From contig WOFQ01000001.1 of the NCBI GenBank assembly GCA_012184525.1, positions 1,922,001 to 1,986,000 of the forward strand: a DNA stretch of 64,000 nt, given 5' to 3'. Positions 24,313 to 34,528 of this stretch are shown piece by piece. Below the pieces are notes generated by a model. It did not search any database and was not told where the DNA came from. It saw only the letters and a program-made list of their open reading frames with translations. The stretch comes from Xenoacremonium recifei. Its lineage: Eukaryota > Ascomycota > Sordariomycetes > Hypocreales > Nectriaceae. The translations under genes were made by a program, and so were the position numbers. Every line of letters begins with the position of its first letter. Position 1 is the first letter of the stretch.

Positions 24313-24470
24313 CCTAGTTGGATTCCACGCAAGTGACTGGAGTAGGATCGGAAACCGAGCCCACGATTGACAAGATGAATCCCCATCTCTCCCTAGTTAC
24401 AGGCCACGTAAGTGACGGGAATATGGTCGGAAACCGAGGTCACGATTGATAAGATGAATCCCCATTCCCT
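24313..24470. repeat. 79-bp imperfect tandem duplication
   Basis: Two head-to-tail copies, 24313-24391 and 24392-24470, recognisable by CTAGTT, AAGTGAC, GGTCGGAAACCGAG-like and CACGATTGAYAAGATGAATCCCCAT, each offset by exactly 79 bases. The second copy contains TGATAAG where the first has TGACAAG. It lies in the FTR1/FET3 promoter region, about 550 bp upstream of FET3. Confidence 0.85.
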
Positions 24471-24792
24471 CCACTGGCTTGACACTGCCCCGTCTCAAGG
24501 CCACGCTCGCCCCGCCGTTGTTGACCGGCTCTCAACCACCGTAGCTCATCCATGCCGCATCCAGACTCGAGCATGGGTTCATGGGGCGGTCCAGCTTCAC
24601 TTTCTTGTTCCTTCTTCCCTGAAGTGCGGCCGAGATCGGGAATGGACCGGCTCACGATTTCCCATGCTGGGCTGCCGTGTTTGGTCATGTTGCCGGGAAA
24701 AGATTTCTTCTTGTGTAAGTCTGCGTGGGCAAGCGCGGAATCCTCCCACGTTCAGATTTGCTAGCTTCAGATGCCAATATCAGATGGTTGCC

Positions 24793-24816
24793 ATCAGATC
24801 TAATCTGATCCGCTGA
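24793..24816 (-). promoter_or_regulatory. Candidate iron-repressor site upstream of FET3 with palindrome
   Basis: ATCAGAT-CTA-ATCTGAT (24793-24809) is a perfect inverted repeat with 7-bp arms. It overlaps TAATCTGATCCGCTGA (24801-24816), whose complement AGCGGATCAGATTA differs at one position from the 14-mer shared by the other two sites. It lies about 210 bp upstream of the FET3 start codon. Confidence 0.55.
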
Positions 24817-25019
24817 GGTTCGCTTCCCACCACGTACCTACGGCTCTCACTCCGAGAGCTTCCCCTCTGCGCACATTTCTTTTCCCATCTCTCTGCCCAT
24901 CCCCTCTTCTCGTCTCTCCCCCAGTCTTGCGCATTCTAGGTTGAATTGAGGCAGTGCCGTGTGCATTCCCCCCTTCACTCTTCCGTTCTGCGTCTGCGTG
25001 AGCTTTTTTATCTGCTGCA

Positions 25020-27076
25020 ATGTACTTCAAGAGCTCTCTTGGGTCTGCGGCTCTGCTGCTGAGCATTGTCGATGTCGCTGCTGCTGCCACTCGTGAGTTC
25101 AACTTCGAGATTGGATGGACGCGAGCGAATCCAGATGGTGCCTTCGAAAGGCCGGTCATTGGGATCAATGGTCAATGGCCAATCCCAACCATCAACGTCG
25201 ACGTTGGCGATCGAGTCATTATCGACGTCAAGAACAACTTGGGCAACCAGTCAACTTCGCTGCATTTCCACGGTCTGTACATGAACGGCACCAACCACAT
25301 GGATGGTCCAGCTGGTGTCGTTCAATGCCCCATCATCCCGGGTCAAAACTTCACATACAACTTTACGGTAAGAAGATTTCTTCTTGAGCTCTCTTCAAAG
25401 TCGATGGTATACTGAACCAGGCGTGTTAGGTTGAGCAACCTGGAACCTACTGGTACCACTCTCACACGAGTGCTCAGTACCCCGATGGTCTTCGTGCCCC
25501 TTTCATCGTCCACGACAAGGACTTCCCTTATGCCGACGAGGTCGACGAAGAATTCGTCTTGACCCTGTCCGATTGGTATCACGAGGAGATGCAGGTCCTG
25601 ATTCCCACTAAATTCATGACCAAGTCCAACCCCTCAGGTGCCGAGCCTGTTCCCAACAATGCCCTCATGAACGAGACCCAGAACCTGCACATCCCCGTTG
25701 AGGCTGGCAAGACGTATCTCTTCCGCGTGATCAATATGGGCGCATTTGCTGGCCAGTATCTCTGGTTTGAAGATCACACCATGACCATTGTCGAGGTCGA
25801 CGGCGTTTATACCGAGAAGGCTGATGCCGACATGATCTACGTATCTGCTGCCCAGCGATACAGCTTCCTTCTCAAGACGAAAAATGATACGTCAGCCAAC
25901 TTTGCTATCGTCGGTAGCATGGACACTGTGAGTTGCAGCCCACGTCTTCAAAGGCGACTTCCGGTCTAACCTCATATGTAGACACTCTTCGATCAGCTTC
26001 CCAGTGACCTCAACTGGAACGTCACCGGTTGGCTCACCTACGACGAGGACGCCGACTTCCCCGCGCCAGCCACTGTTGACTCTCTTGATAACTTCGACGA
26101 CTACACTCTAGTTCCCTACGACAAGATGGAACTCCTCCCCGAGCCTGACCACATCGTCGAGCTGGACGTCATAATGGACAACCTCCGTGATGGTAAGAAC
26201 TACGCTTGGTTCAACAACATCACCTACACGGGCGCCAAAGTCCCAACCCTATACACGGCGCTTTCTGCAGGCGATCTGGCCACCGATGCTTCCATCTACG
26301 GCACCTACACCAACTCCTTCGTGCTCGCTCAGGGTGAAGTCGTTCAACTTGTCGTCAACAACCTCGACACCGGCCGTCACCCTTTCCATCTCCATGGCCA
26401 TGCCTTCCAGGCCATCTATCGCTCCGCCGAGGACGCCGGTACGTGGGAAGATGTCGCCGTGGCTGAGAGCGCGTTGCCGAAGACGCCTATGCGCAGAGAC
26501 ACCTTCGTCATTTATCCGACTGGCAACATCGTGCTGCGCTTCCGAGCTGACAATCCGGGTGTTTGGCTGTTCCACTGCCACATTGAGTGGCACGTTTCCT
26601 CAGGCCTCATTGCGACCTTTGTTGAGGATCCCCTGGCACTGCAGCGCACTATCGACATCCCGAAGGACCACGTGGCCGCCTGCAAGGCTGCAAATATGTC
26701 CATGGAGGGTAACGCTGCGGGTAACACTGAGGACTACACCGACCTGACTGGCCAGAATGTGCCTCCTCCTAAGATTCCTGCAGGGTGAGTCCTCCCGTTC
26801 CTTTTTCTTGCTCATCGAGTCGTCGAAGAGTGAAAGACTAACCATCCGTATAGCTTCACGCCTCGTGGCATCGTTGCCTTGGTCTTCTCTTGCGTTGCCG
26901 GAATCCTCGGTGTCATCGTCGTCGCTTGGTATGGCATGTCTGCGCCTCTCGAAGAAGTGCCACCTGAAGTGCGCGAGACCATCGCCGCCGCCGAAGTCTC
27001 ACCTCCCGGCGAGCAAAGTAGTCAGGAGGAAGTTGTAGCCAGCTCGAGTGCTAGTGGGAGCGGAGTGCGGGCATAG
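25020..27076 (+). CDS. FET3: Multicopper ferroxidase Fet3
   Basis: Cell-surface multicopper oxidase that oxidises Fe2+ to Fe3+ for the Ftr1 permease. Exons are 25020-25367, 25430-25927, 25982-26784 and 26854-27076, product 623 residues. A signal peptide (about 1-21, ending VAAA) precedes three cupredoxin domains. All copper-ligand motifs are present: HFHG and WYHSH in domain 1, HPFHLHGH near residue 415 and HCHIEWH near 481. A single membrane span (GIVALVFSCVAGILGVIVVAWYGM) lies near residue 560, after a Pro-rich linker, with an acidic cytosolic tail; this separates Fet3 ferroxidases from secreted laccases. Many NxS/T glycosylation sites are seen. The divergent neighbour is FTR1, its obligate partner, so both are expected to be induced by iron starvation. 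Confidence 0.95.
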
Positions 27077-27686
27077 TGGGAGTCAAGTAAGAGGCCTGTC
27101 GGTGTGGATAGAAGATGGTATGGATTTATTTCACTATGTCGCTAGATCGACGTTTCATAGCTTGATACCAATAAACTCGGAGACGAAACTCATGTTCACC
27201 ATAACCCATTTCGATTCCAATGCTGAGTTCCTGCTCCTGAGGCTGAGTATTCTGGATCTAGAGCTGAGGTAGGCTCGGCAAGGAGCTTAGCCTTGCAATT
27301 GCCCTTTTGGCAGAGCAGAGAGTGATTAATTGTATTATTGTCAGAGTCGTGACGGCTATAGAGGACTCAAGGAGTGAACGAGCTATAGAGGTCGGTTTGC
27401 GGGGTTCTCGCAGCGTATACACAGTTAGGGGGTCATTATCGACTGCATTAATCTCTAGCCAATGATAGAGTTGTTGATACTTCAAGATAGATTCGAATCA
27501 AAGGGTAAATTAGCAGAAAGGATGAGTTATCCACTTAAGTGCAAGGAAAATGGCTATCTGAGAAGACTTCTAGGCTATTGAGGAACAATTAAACGACGGA
27601 GGAGTAAGGCTATCCCAGCTGAAACTGCCTAAAACTAATAACCAAAGGAAAAGAAGAGAAAAAAGGGAAAGAAACGAAGAAAGCTA
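27077..27686. other. Convergent intergenic region
   Basis: AT-rich spacer between the 3' ends of FET3 and the large repeat-rich gene. No gene or repeat is visible. Confidence 0.5.
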
Positions 27687-30600
27687 TCAATCTCGAAATA
27701 CCTCTGGTGCTGTGGACATGGTCTGGGCCACAGGTTCTGATGGGTGATGATCCTCTGGTAATGTCGACGGTGGATTATGCTGAGCCTGAGGAACGCTCCC
27801 TTGAGGCGTTGCTTCACACGTCTGTTCTTCCCTTCCAACTTGCCCGTCAACAGCTCCGGTAGACTGTTTTTCTGGCAAGGAACCTGGAGAAGTATGCGTT
27901 TGACCATCGGCTTCTCTCGTCTCTGTCGATTGGCCACTGACTAATAAAGCCGCGTTTTTTGATGGAAGGGCTAGGGTCACAAGGAGTTGTGAACGCTGAG
28001 ACGAATCATGGCTGGCTAGTTTCTGAGGTCGGGAATTGCCAGTTCTGTTGTTGCGGGCCGACTCGTACTCTCGATTCAGCCTTCTGGTAGTGGCCGGGTC
28101 CTCGAAATCACTATCGTCCGATATGACTATGGGTGATTCTGGAGTGGCTGGCTCTGGAAAGCCATTGGAGTCTGCTATGAGGCGACGATCCTTGTTCTTG
28201 AGGTATTTAGCCACCGGCGCCCGGTAAATGATGTTCTTATCGCTTATGTGAAACGGGTTTAATGCCGAGACAGGAACCCAAGAGACGTCGCTGTGGTCGG
28301 GAAACGGTTTCCCGTCAAAGTAAATAACCGGGTAGTATCTTTCATGAGTTAAGAAACCACCATCCTCGAAGCCTTCTGCCCAGCCGCGGGGGTACTCGTC
28401 CCTTTCTATGTCAAAGTCGTAGCATTCAGGAGTGAGGCTCAACATTTCCTCTCTCCACTCGAAATGCTTAAAACTTGACCACGGGAGCACAAGGACTGCG
28501 TAGAGAGGTTCCCACTTTGGCCAGTAAGTTGTATAGAGATCACCCGCAGTCGGCTTGAAAGAGAGAGAGCTACCGGAAATCTCCCGAGTACGAGTCATCG
28601 TGCTGCGAGGTTCCCTCTGACTTTCGGCCTTGTCTCTTCGATGTGCCCGGACTTTTGTGGGGGAGTTCGAGTGAAGTAAGGCCGGGGGAAACCCAAGTCC
28701 TTTCTTGAAGGCTTCCCTTGCTATCTTATTGTTCTCCTCAGCTTTGACTTTGTTGCAATTGAGAACATGGGTGCCCAGAGTTCTCACAGCCAGAGTGTGG
28801 TCCCGCGTAAGTTTATGCCCGTCAGCGGCAAGGTGCTTCGCAGCGCCCTTGATGGGGTCCCTGATAAAATGTTTGTTGTGCTCTTTGCACTCGAGAATAT
28901 ACCATTCCCCAACTTCACGAGGGTATTGTGCTATGAGGTACTTTACTTCCGCATTTCCACCCTGAAAGAGCTTGTCGAACTCGACGACGCGTTCTCCCGT
29001 TAACGAGCTTGGCTTTCCGGAGTCCCGAGGGCGCTTGTGTTGCTGTTCATCGATGTTTGTTGATGCAGGCCTCTTCATCGGTGTCCTGGGATTGTTCGCT
29101 GCTAGGTTTATTGGGTTCGAATGGTTGTTCGAGATCTCTGATTCGCCATTGTGGTTGGATTCATGTTGGCTTGAAGATTTGGTCATCTGGCTTGTTTTGG
29201 ATGAATCTTGGGAAGCAATGGTTGAGCTGGGCTCTTGAGTATTTATGGCACTCCATGTTGTCGCTTTCTGTGTCTCATTTTTCCCTGAGGCTGAATGTGA
29301 CGTTGCGTTTGCGTTCGTATCTGGAACCTGATCCGTGCTCTCAGCCGCCTCCGTGTTCGCAGTTGGACACGCTTCTGGAGATGGATTTGTTTCCTGAACT
29401 CGAGCTGCATCTAGACCTGGACTCATGTCAGAAGATGTGTTCGCTTCTGAGATTACGTCCGTTTGCGAAACCGACTTTGCTTGCGGTACTGGACCTCTGT
29501 CTGGAACTGAAGTCGTCTCCAAAACTGGATTCGTGTTTGTAATTTTATTGATGTCTGGTTCTGGAATTCGATTTGCATCTGGAACTGGATTCTCTTTTTG
29601 ATCTTGTTTTGATACCGGTGATGGATTCATATCCGAAGCTGAGTTCGGCTGTGGAAGTAGGTTCCGCTCAGGAGCTGGCAGCTTTTCAGGAGCTGGATGC
29701 ATCTCAGCAACTGGACGTGTCGCGGCAGTTTGATTCACTGCAGGAACTGGATTATTCCTAACAGGCGCGTTCATGTCCGAGGTTGAATTCGGCTGTAGAA
29801 CCGAGTTCGCCTCAGGAGCTGAGTACATCGCGGTAGCTCTGTGACTCTCAGGAGCTGAATGCATTTCAGCGACTGGAGCCATTACAGCGACTGGAGCAAC
29901 CGGAGCAACCGAGTTCAACTCGGGAGCTAAATCTAACTCAGGAGTCATATCTAAATCAGGAGTCGGGTCCAATTCGAGACTCCAATCTGACTCAGGAGTC
30001 AAATCTAATTCAGGGGTCAAATCTAGCCTAGGAGCTGAATTTGCTTCCAAGACTGGATTTCCCTCTTTGACTAGATTCCTTTCCGAGTCTGGATTTGTCC
30101 CTGAAGCTGCGTCCAGGCGTCGGATTGTGTTTGCTGTGATAGTCAGAGAAGTCGCAAGAGCTGCGTGAGCCTTGGCAACCAAATCCATCTCATTGATGTT
30201 TTTCACCCCTTGGACTGGATTCGTGTTTGAAACTGCATCCGGATATGGAGTTGGGACTATCCTGGAAGCTTTGTATGTTCCAGTAGCAGGCAGAACCACA
30301 GGAACTGGCTGCATCTGGGGAGTCGGCTGCATCTGGGGAGTCGGCTGCATCTGGGGAGTCGGCTGCATCTGGGGAGTCGGCTGCATCTGGGGAGTCGGCT
30401 GCATCTGGGGAGTCGGCTGCATCTGGGGAGTCGGCTGCATCTGGGGAGTCGGCTGCATCTGGGAAGCTGGTTGCATCTGGGGAGCCGGCTGCATTTTGGC
30501 AACTGGATGAATCTCGGCAGAGAGATTTGTCTCTACGATGGGATTCATGCCTGAAGCTGCGTTCAGCTGTGGCGTTGGGTTTATCTTAGGAGATGGGTAT

Positions 30601-31595
30601 GTTCTGGGGGCAGGCCGCGCCTCGGGAGCTGACTGTATCCGGGGAGTTGACTGCACCTCAGAAGCTGAATGCATCTCAGAAGTTACCTGCATCTCCCGGA
30701 CTGGATCCATCCGAGCGACCACATTCGCTTCACGAACTGAAGTTGTGTTTGAAAATGAGTTCGTTCGTGGATCGAGACGGGCCTGCGGAGCCGTCCTTCT
30801 CTCTCGAGGTTCATTCGTTTCTAGAGAGGTATTCGTCTGTGGAGCGGGAACTGGTACTGAATGCGATTCTTGACGTGGCGCAGGAAGTTTGGCGGTCCTC
30901 CATCTCCATCTTCCTTCTTGGCTGGCTTGAGATCCGAGCACAAGAATGCCTTCAACAGGTCCAGATTGCGCGACCGAATTTGCGCTTGGGGCTTCACGTT
31001 CGGGGACCACGACTTCTGGGCGAGCTGCAGTGCGCTCTCCTGGACCTGGTCTCACTTGCTGGCCAACATGCGAATCTGGAGCCCTGGGCGGATCTGGAGC
31101 GCTTTGTAGTTCTAGAGCTCGACATTGATCAAGAGCTTTATGAGCTGTATGAGCTCTAGCACATTCCGGGCACGACTCGATTGTTGATTCCTGTGGAAGT
31201 AGAGCCCTCCGCAGTTTGTCTTGAATCCTCGAGCTAGAGAGCGTGTCTCCGAAGGCGTCGATGAGGTGAAGGGCATAGTTTTCGTGGGCTGCGTCCAGTT
31301 GTGACTTGTAGTCTCGCTCCATAGTAGGTTTCCATTGCTCATATTCCCTCTCGAGGTCCTTGACCTCGCTGCCGAGCTCAACAAGCACGTTGCGAACTCT
31401 TTCATAGCTATTGGGGTTGGATGTGCCCTGCCTAAATTGCTGGAGCTCGTGGTCGATACGGTTATTGAGGGTCTGGCGGTTTTTCTGAAATACATCTTCA
31501 GGGCGCTTGATCTCGCTGACCGCACGGTACCAGCTGTCGTAGCATTGCCAGAGGCTGTGAGCTTTCGTCTGGGTTGTCGCGCCGTCTTGACTCAT
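27687..31595 (-). CDS. Large repeat-rich protein with fungal Cys/His domain
   Basis: I do not recognise a named gene. Start is taken at 31595 (1302 residues, no intron). An in-frame ATG at 31862 would add 89 low-complexity residues that look like leader sequence. Residues 1-160 are charged and helical (coiled-coil-like: DHELQQFR, EVKDLEREYEQWK). About 250-800 is a degenerate Pro/Asn/Glu/Met-rich repeat region that includes eight perfect MQPTPQ units. At about 865-960 is a domain with WYILECKEHNKHF, GAAKHLAADGHKL and TLGTHVLNCN: Cys and His spaced like a zinc-binding fold seen in many filamentous-fungal hypotheticals. At about 1025-1120 follows a Trp-rich module (YWPKWEPLYAVLVLPW, WAEGFEDGG, YFDGKPFPDHSDVSWV) that usually accompanies it and vaguely resembles a PWWP/Tudor reader. 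A SUMO-interaction-like SPIVISDDSD follows. Nuclear or chromatin function is inference. Confidence 0.7.
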   Translation of the reverse strand: MSQDGATTQTKAHSLWQCYDSWYRAVSEIKRPEDVFQKNRQTLNNRIDHELQQFRQGTSNPNSYERVRNVLVELGSEVKDLEREYEQWKPTMERDYKSQLDAAHENYALHLIDAFGDTLSSSRIQDKLRRALLPQESTIESCPECARAHTAHKALDQCRALELQSAPDPPRAPDSHVGQQVRPGPGERTAARPEVVVPEREAPSANSVAQSGPVEGILVLGSQASQEGRWRWRTAKLPAPRQESHSVPVPAPQTNTSLETNEPRERRTAPQARLDPRTNSFSNTTSVREANVVARMDPVREMQVTSEMHSASEVQSTPRIQSAPEARPAPRTYPSPKINPTPQLNAASGMNPIVETNLSAEIHPVAKMQPAPQMQPASQMQPTPQMQPTPQMQPTPQMQPTPQMQPTPQMQPTPQMQPTPQMQPTPQMQPVPVVLPATGTYKASRIVPTPYPDAVSNTNPVQGVKNINEMDLVAKAHAALATSLTITANTIRRLDAASGTNPDSERNLVKEGNPVLEANSAPRLDLTPELDLTPESDWSLELDPTPDLDMTPELDLAPELNSVAPVAPVAVMAPVAEMHSAPESHRATAMYSAPEANSVLQPNSTSDMNAPVRNNPVPAVNQTAATRPVAEMHPAPEKLPAPERNLLPQPNSASDMNPSPVSKQDQKENPVPDANRIPEPDINKITNTNPVLETTSVPDRGPVPQAKSVSQTDVISEANTSSDMSPGLDAARVQETNPSPEACPTANTEAAESTDQVPDTNANATSHSASGKNETQKATTWSAINTQEPSSTIASQDSSKTSQMTKSSSQHESNHNGESEISNNHSNPINLAANNPRTPMKRPASTNIDEQQHKRPRDSGKPSSLTGERVVEFDKLFQGGNAEVKYLIAQYPREVGEWYILECKEHNKHFIRDPIKGAAKHLAADGHKLTRDHTLAVRTLGTHVLNCNKVKAEENNKIAREAFKKGLGFPPALLHSNSPTKVRAHRRDKAESQREPRSTMTRTREISGSSLSFKPTAGDLYTTYWPKWEPLYAVLVLPWSSFKHFEWREEMLSLTPECYDFDIERDEYPRGWAEGFEDGGFLTHERYYPVIYFDGKPFPDHSDVSWVPVSALNPFHISDKNIIYRAPVAKYLKNKDRRLIADSNGFPEPATPESPIVISDDSDFEDPATTRRLNREYESARNNRTGNSRPQKLASHDSSQRSQLLVTLALPSKNAALLVSGQSTETREADGQTHTSPGSLPEKQSTGAVDGQVGREEQTCEATPQGSVPQAQHNPPSTLPEDHHPSEPVAQTMSTAPEVFRD
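30307..30450 (-). repeat. Eight perfect 18-bp coding tandem repeats
   Basis: Eight consecutive identical 18-base units (plus-strand GGCTGCATCTGGGGAGTC) encode MQPTPQ on the minus strand, within the large repeat-rich gene. Degenerate units flank the array (MQPASQ, MQPAPQ, MQPVPV). Perfect nucleotide identity suggests recent expansion and likely copy-number variation between strains. Confidence 0.95.
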
Positions 31596-34528
31596 TGGGC
31601 TATAATATTGATGTTGATGTTGTTGAAGAGAGAAACACAGAGACAGAGGAGGATGGGGAGGGGAAGCTGCAGCCTGCAGCTTGATTAGGAGGTTGTTGTT
31701 GCTTTTGTGAGATCCTTGTGACCACCTAGCTGAGGTGTGGTAGGGTGCAGGAGACGGGCGGGCTGTTGGCTGCATGGTAACCAATGATAATCCTGGCACA
31801 GTCACTCGATAAAACGGCCTAGCAGTTGTGGCTTGCTCGGGAGGTGATTCCGTCCCCTTCATCTTCTCTCCGTCTTACGGCTTGATCCTGTTTCCGCAAC
31901 CATTCGCGCACAGGCGAGGAAACGCATATGGGAGGTTGTAACTAACTCCGTACCCCGTAAAGAACCCTCCGGGTGGCCCCAAATTTAGCCGCGACAGCAA
32001 GAGGCTAGCTCGAGCGCTATCAAGGCGATAGCTCTGTTGCTAAAGAATAGAAAACGAGCATGCGGGCAGAGCAGTGTAGACGTGTACATCGAATCGATGT
32101 TGAGGATCATCCAAGGCCAAGTTTGTTATTGTTCACAAGAGGAAACAACAGAGATCTACAGAGAGAACAAAGAGTGAAATTAACATTTGGGCATCTCTGA
32201 CCGCCTCAATTTAATTAAAGCACAATCTTCTGCCGTGTTTAACGGTAAGGCGTCTGTAAGGCGTCTGCAACAAACCTTGCCCCCATGTCGCAACACCGCT
32301 CTAGCGCCAACACGTTGTGACAAGTGATTCGGCTCAACCGGCGACCGAATGCAGGGGTCGGTTCAGCTCCGTTCACCTTGTCGATAAAGATCTTCATGAA
32401 ATTCATCAGAGGCGGTCAGAAGGAAAGGACTCGTCAGTTATTTCTTCCCTGGCGAAGCAGAGACTAAAATCCGCCAAGTATTTGCACCACTGCTTCGCTG
32501 CGATAACACTGGACATTACAGGAGCCTGCTTTTGGCCCCCAACGTCGACTCCAATGCCTAGACAGGTCGCTGGATCCTCCCAAGACCAATATTTATCAAT
32601 GTCGTCAGGTAAATAGGCTTTCCTAGGCGTTTTAGACAGGCTTTTAACGTTTGATTAACGCTTGTATACGATATGATGACGCTTCAGCTGGTTCTGGGAT
32701 GCAAGACACTCGCGTTTACAGTACACTGGAATAATATCGCTGAAATCAAGCAACCAAGTCGGTATCACTCTGCACTCGACGGCAGGAACACGCCTATAGT
32801 GGTGATGGATCTGCTACACGTCATCATCAAGGTTATCTGCGATACGAACAACACGCCTCCACGCGGACTCGGGCCGAATTATATGCCAGCACGTCTCATA
32901 TTCAAGCACACGGCATCAAGTCTTTTTGTAAACAGGCTTTGTAGCAACTAGTTGAATATGATAAGGAAATACAGAGCCAAAGAAAAGCTGTGCCGCACCG
33001 GGCCGGATAGGTCTTTCCTCCTGTTTTTATAAGAGTAGGATATCTATAGATAATTGACGGCAGACGCTTAACTGAGTCAGGCCATGAGGGAAGGTTATCC
33101 CGTATTTCTAAGGGGCTTCGAGCTCACCCTCGACTTCTGCTGTTATTGGACTGGGGGAATAATATCAATATCTCTATGCGGTTGTAAGAGCGTTCAACGA
33201 GCAACCGAAGGGTTCCCAGAAAGTCACATATATTGAATACAATGTAGCTGCCTTGACTCAATACGCCTGTGCTGCATTTGTGGCAAGAGCAATTTACTTA
33301 CCGACGCAACAGGATGAGGTCTAACGGGCCGGGAGCGACCACATCCAGAATCCGCGTCTTCTAGGCAGCAAAGAATTCAGTTAAAGCTTGTCTGCGGACT
33401 AGCGCTCAGGAGAGCCAAAATTCGGAACCTCGACCAGAAAAAGAGCCCTCAAACGCCTCCCATTCAATATTACCATAATCTTCCCAGAAGAGCAGAAGGG
33501 TAGTGTGGCGTGTGCGAGGTTGAGGATCGAGGGCCAAGAACTGGTGCCAGAGGCCATAACGGGGCTGTACATGGGTGAGCATGAGCTGATGAGGCTGAGA
33601 GGGGCTGATAGAAGACAGAACGGGAGCCGGGGGTGATGAAGGCCACAAAAGCGGCCCCAGGATGGCCGAGACCTCACTCGAGTTGCGTCTCAGGATACTA
33701 GAATATAATGCTTGGTTTCCGCTGCTACACTTCATAACCCCTACAATGTCTTATCCCTCGAATACACAGGCCTTGTCGTCCTCAATCTGAAGCTCGAATA
33801 ATTGTGAAATACTTCTCATCCCACGCTGCGAGGTGCTCATTATGTGTTTGTATACGTGGTATTCGTCTGTCTCAGATTCCGATCTCCTATCCCCTTCCCC
33901 CTGAAGCCCCTGTCTCAGTCTATTCGTCATCCAACAGCTTGCCAGCAAAGGTACCAAGTCTGCTCAATTCTAGCGAGTGTCCTTCCTCCATAATCTAGCA
34001 ATTAAGATAGCATATAAATAAAGATGTGTACAACGAAGTGTCCGAAAAAAGAAAAGGGATTTTCACCAGCCACGCTAAATCCGAGATTCCCACAGAAAGT
34101 TTGCCTACTCTTCACTCTGGGCCGTTCACAATACTCAAGTCAAGCCTTTGGAAGACTAGGTGTGAACAAGTGCCGGAGTCTCCCTCTCCGAATGTGTATA
34201 GTAAAATGAAAGCTTCCTCCTTACTTCCATAGAGTACCCCTTCCAAAACCGCCTTGCCCTGACGCCGAACCATGCATTATGGAGATCCCAAGCCTCCCAA
34301 TCAACGATTCCCTATTGAAGGTGCCCTATAGTAGAAATTGGGACCTATTGTAAAAAAAGGTAATTGTCGGAGAAAAGCGAATATTCCGATGTCCACCTGC
34401 TCATGAGAGCAAGTCAGACTCGAATGTGGAGAAGTTCTCGGATGTTAACTCGAGCTTGGTCGAAGCTATCCAGAGACATCTCGAGTATAGTAATGGCGCT
34501 GCCTCAACCTCAGCGCCACCGTGCGCAT
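31596..34528. other. Intergenic region with possible decayed coding traces
   Basis: About 2.9 kb with no intact gene. The first 300 bases are the promoter and leader of the repeat-rich gene. Between 33399 and 33957 on the minus strand two adjacent open stretches look more protein-like than chance (for example ETDEYHVYKHIMSTSQRGM and YGLWHQFLALDPQPRTRHT), but they are broken by stops and have no start. They may be a decayed gene or an unassembled exon set. I could not assign a family. Confidence 0.4.

Larger units (their letters stand above)
22533..25019. other. Shared FTR1/FET3 divergent promoter region
   Basis: About 2.5 kb between two divergent iron-uptake genes. It contains three copies of an extended GATA-type motif (listed separately), a 79-bp imperfect tandem duplication (24313-24470), and a run of TTGGC units near 24030-24055. 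Short frames in it overlap on both strands and resemble nothing known, so I treat the whole region as regulatory DNA plus leaders. Confidence 0.6.

Noticed and set aside
30307..30450. CRISPR-like array
   Set aside because: The units are contiguous without spacers, lie inside a coding frame and the genome is eukaryotic.
31596..31862. N-terminal extension of the large repeat-rich protein from an ATG at 31862
   Set aside because: The 89 added residues are low-complexity (Ser/Pro/Gln runs) and read like translated leader; the start at 31595 directly precedes charged, folded-looking sequence. It remains possible.
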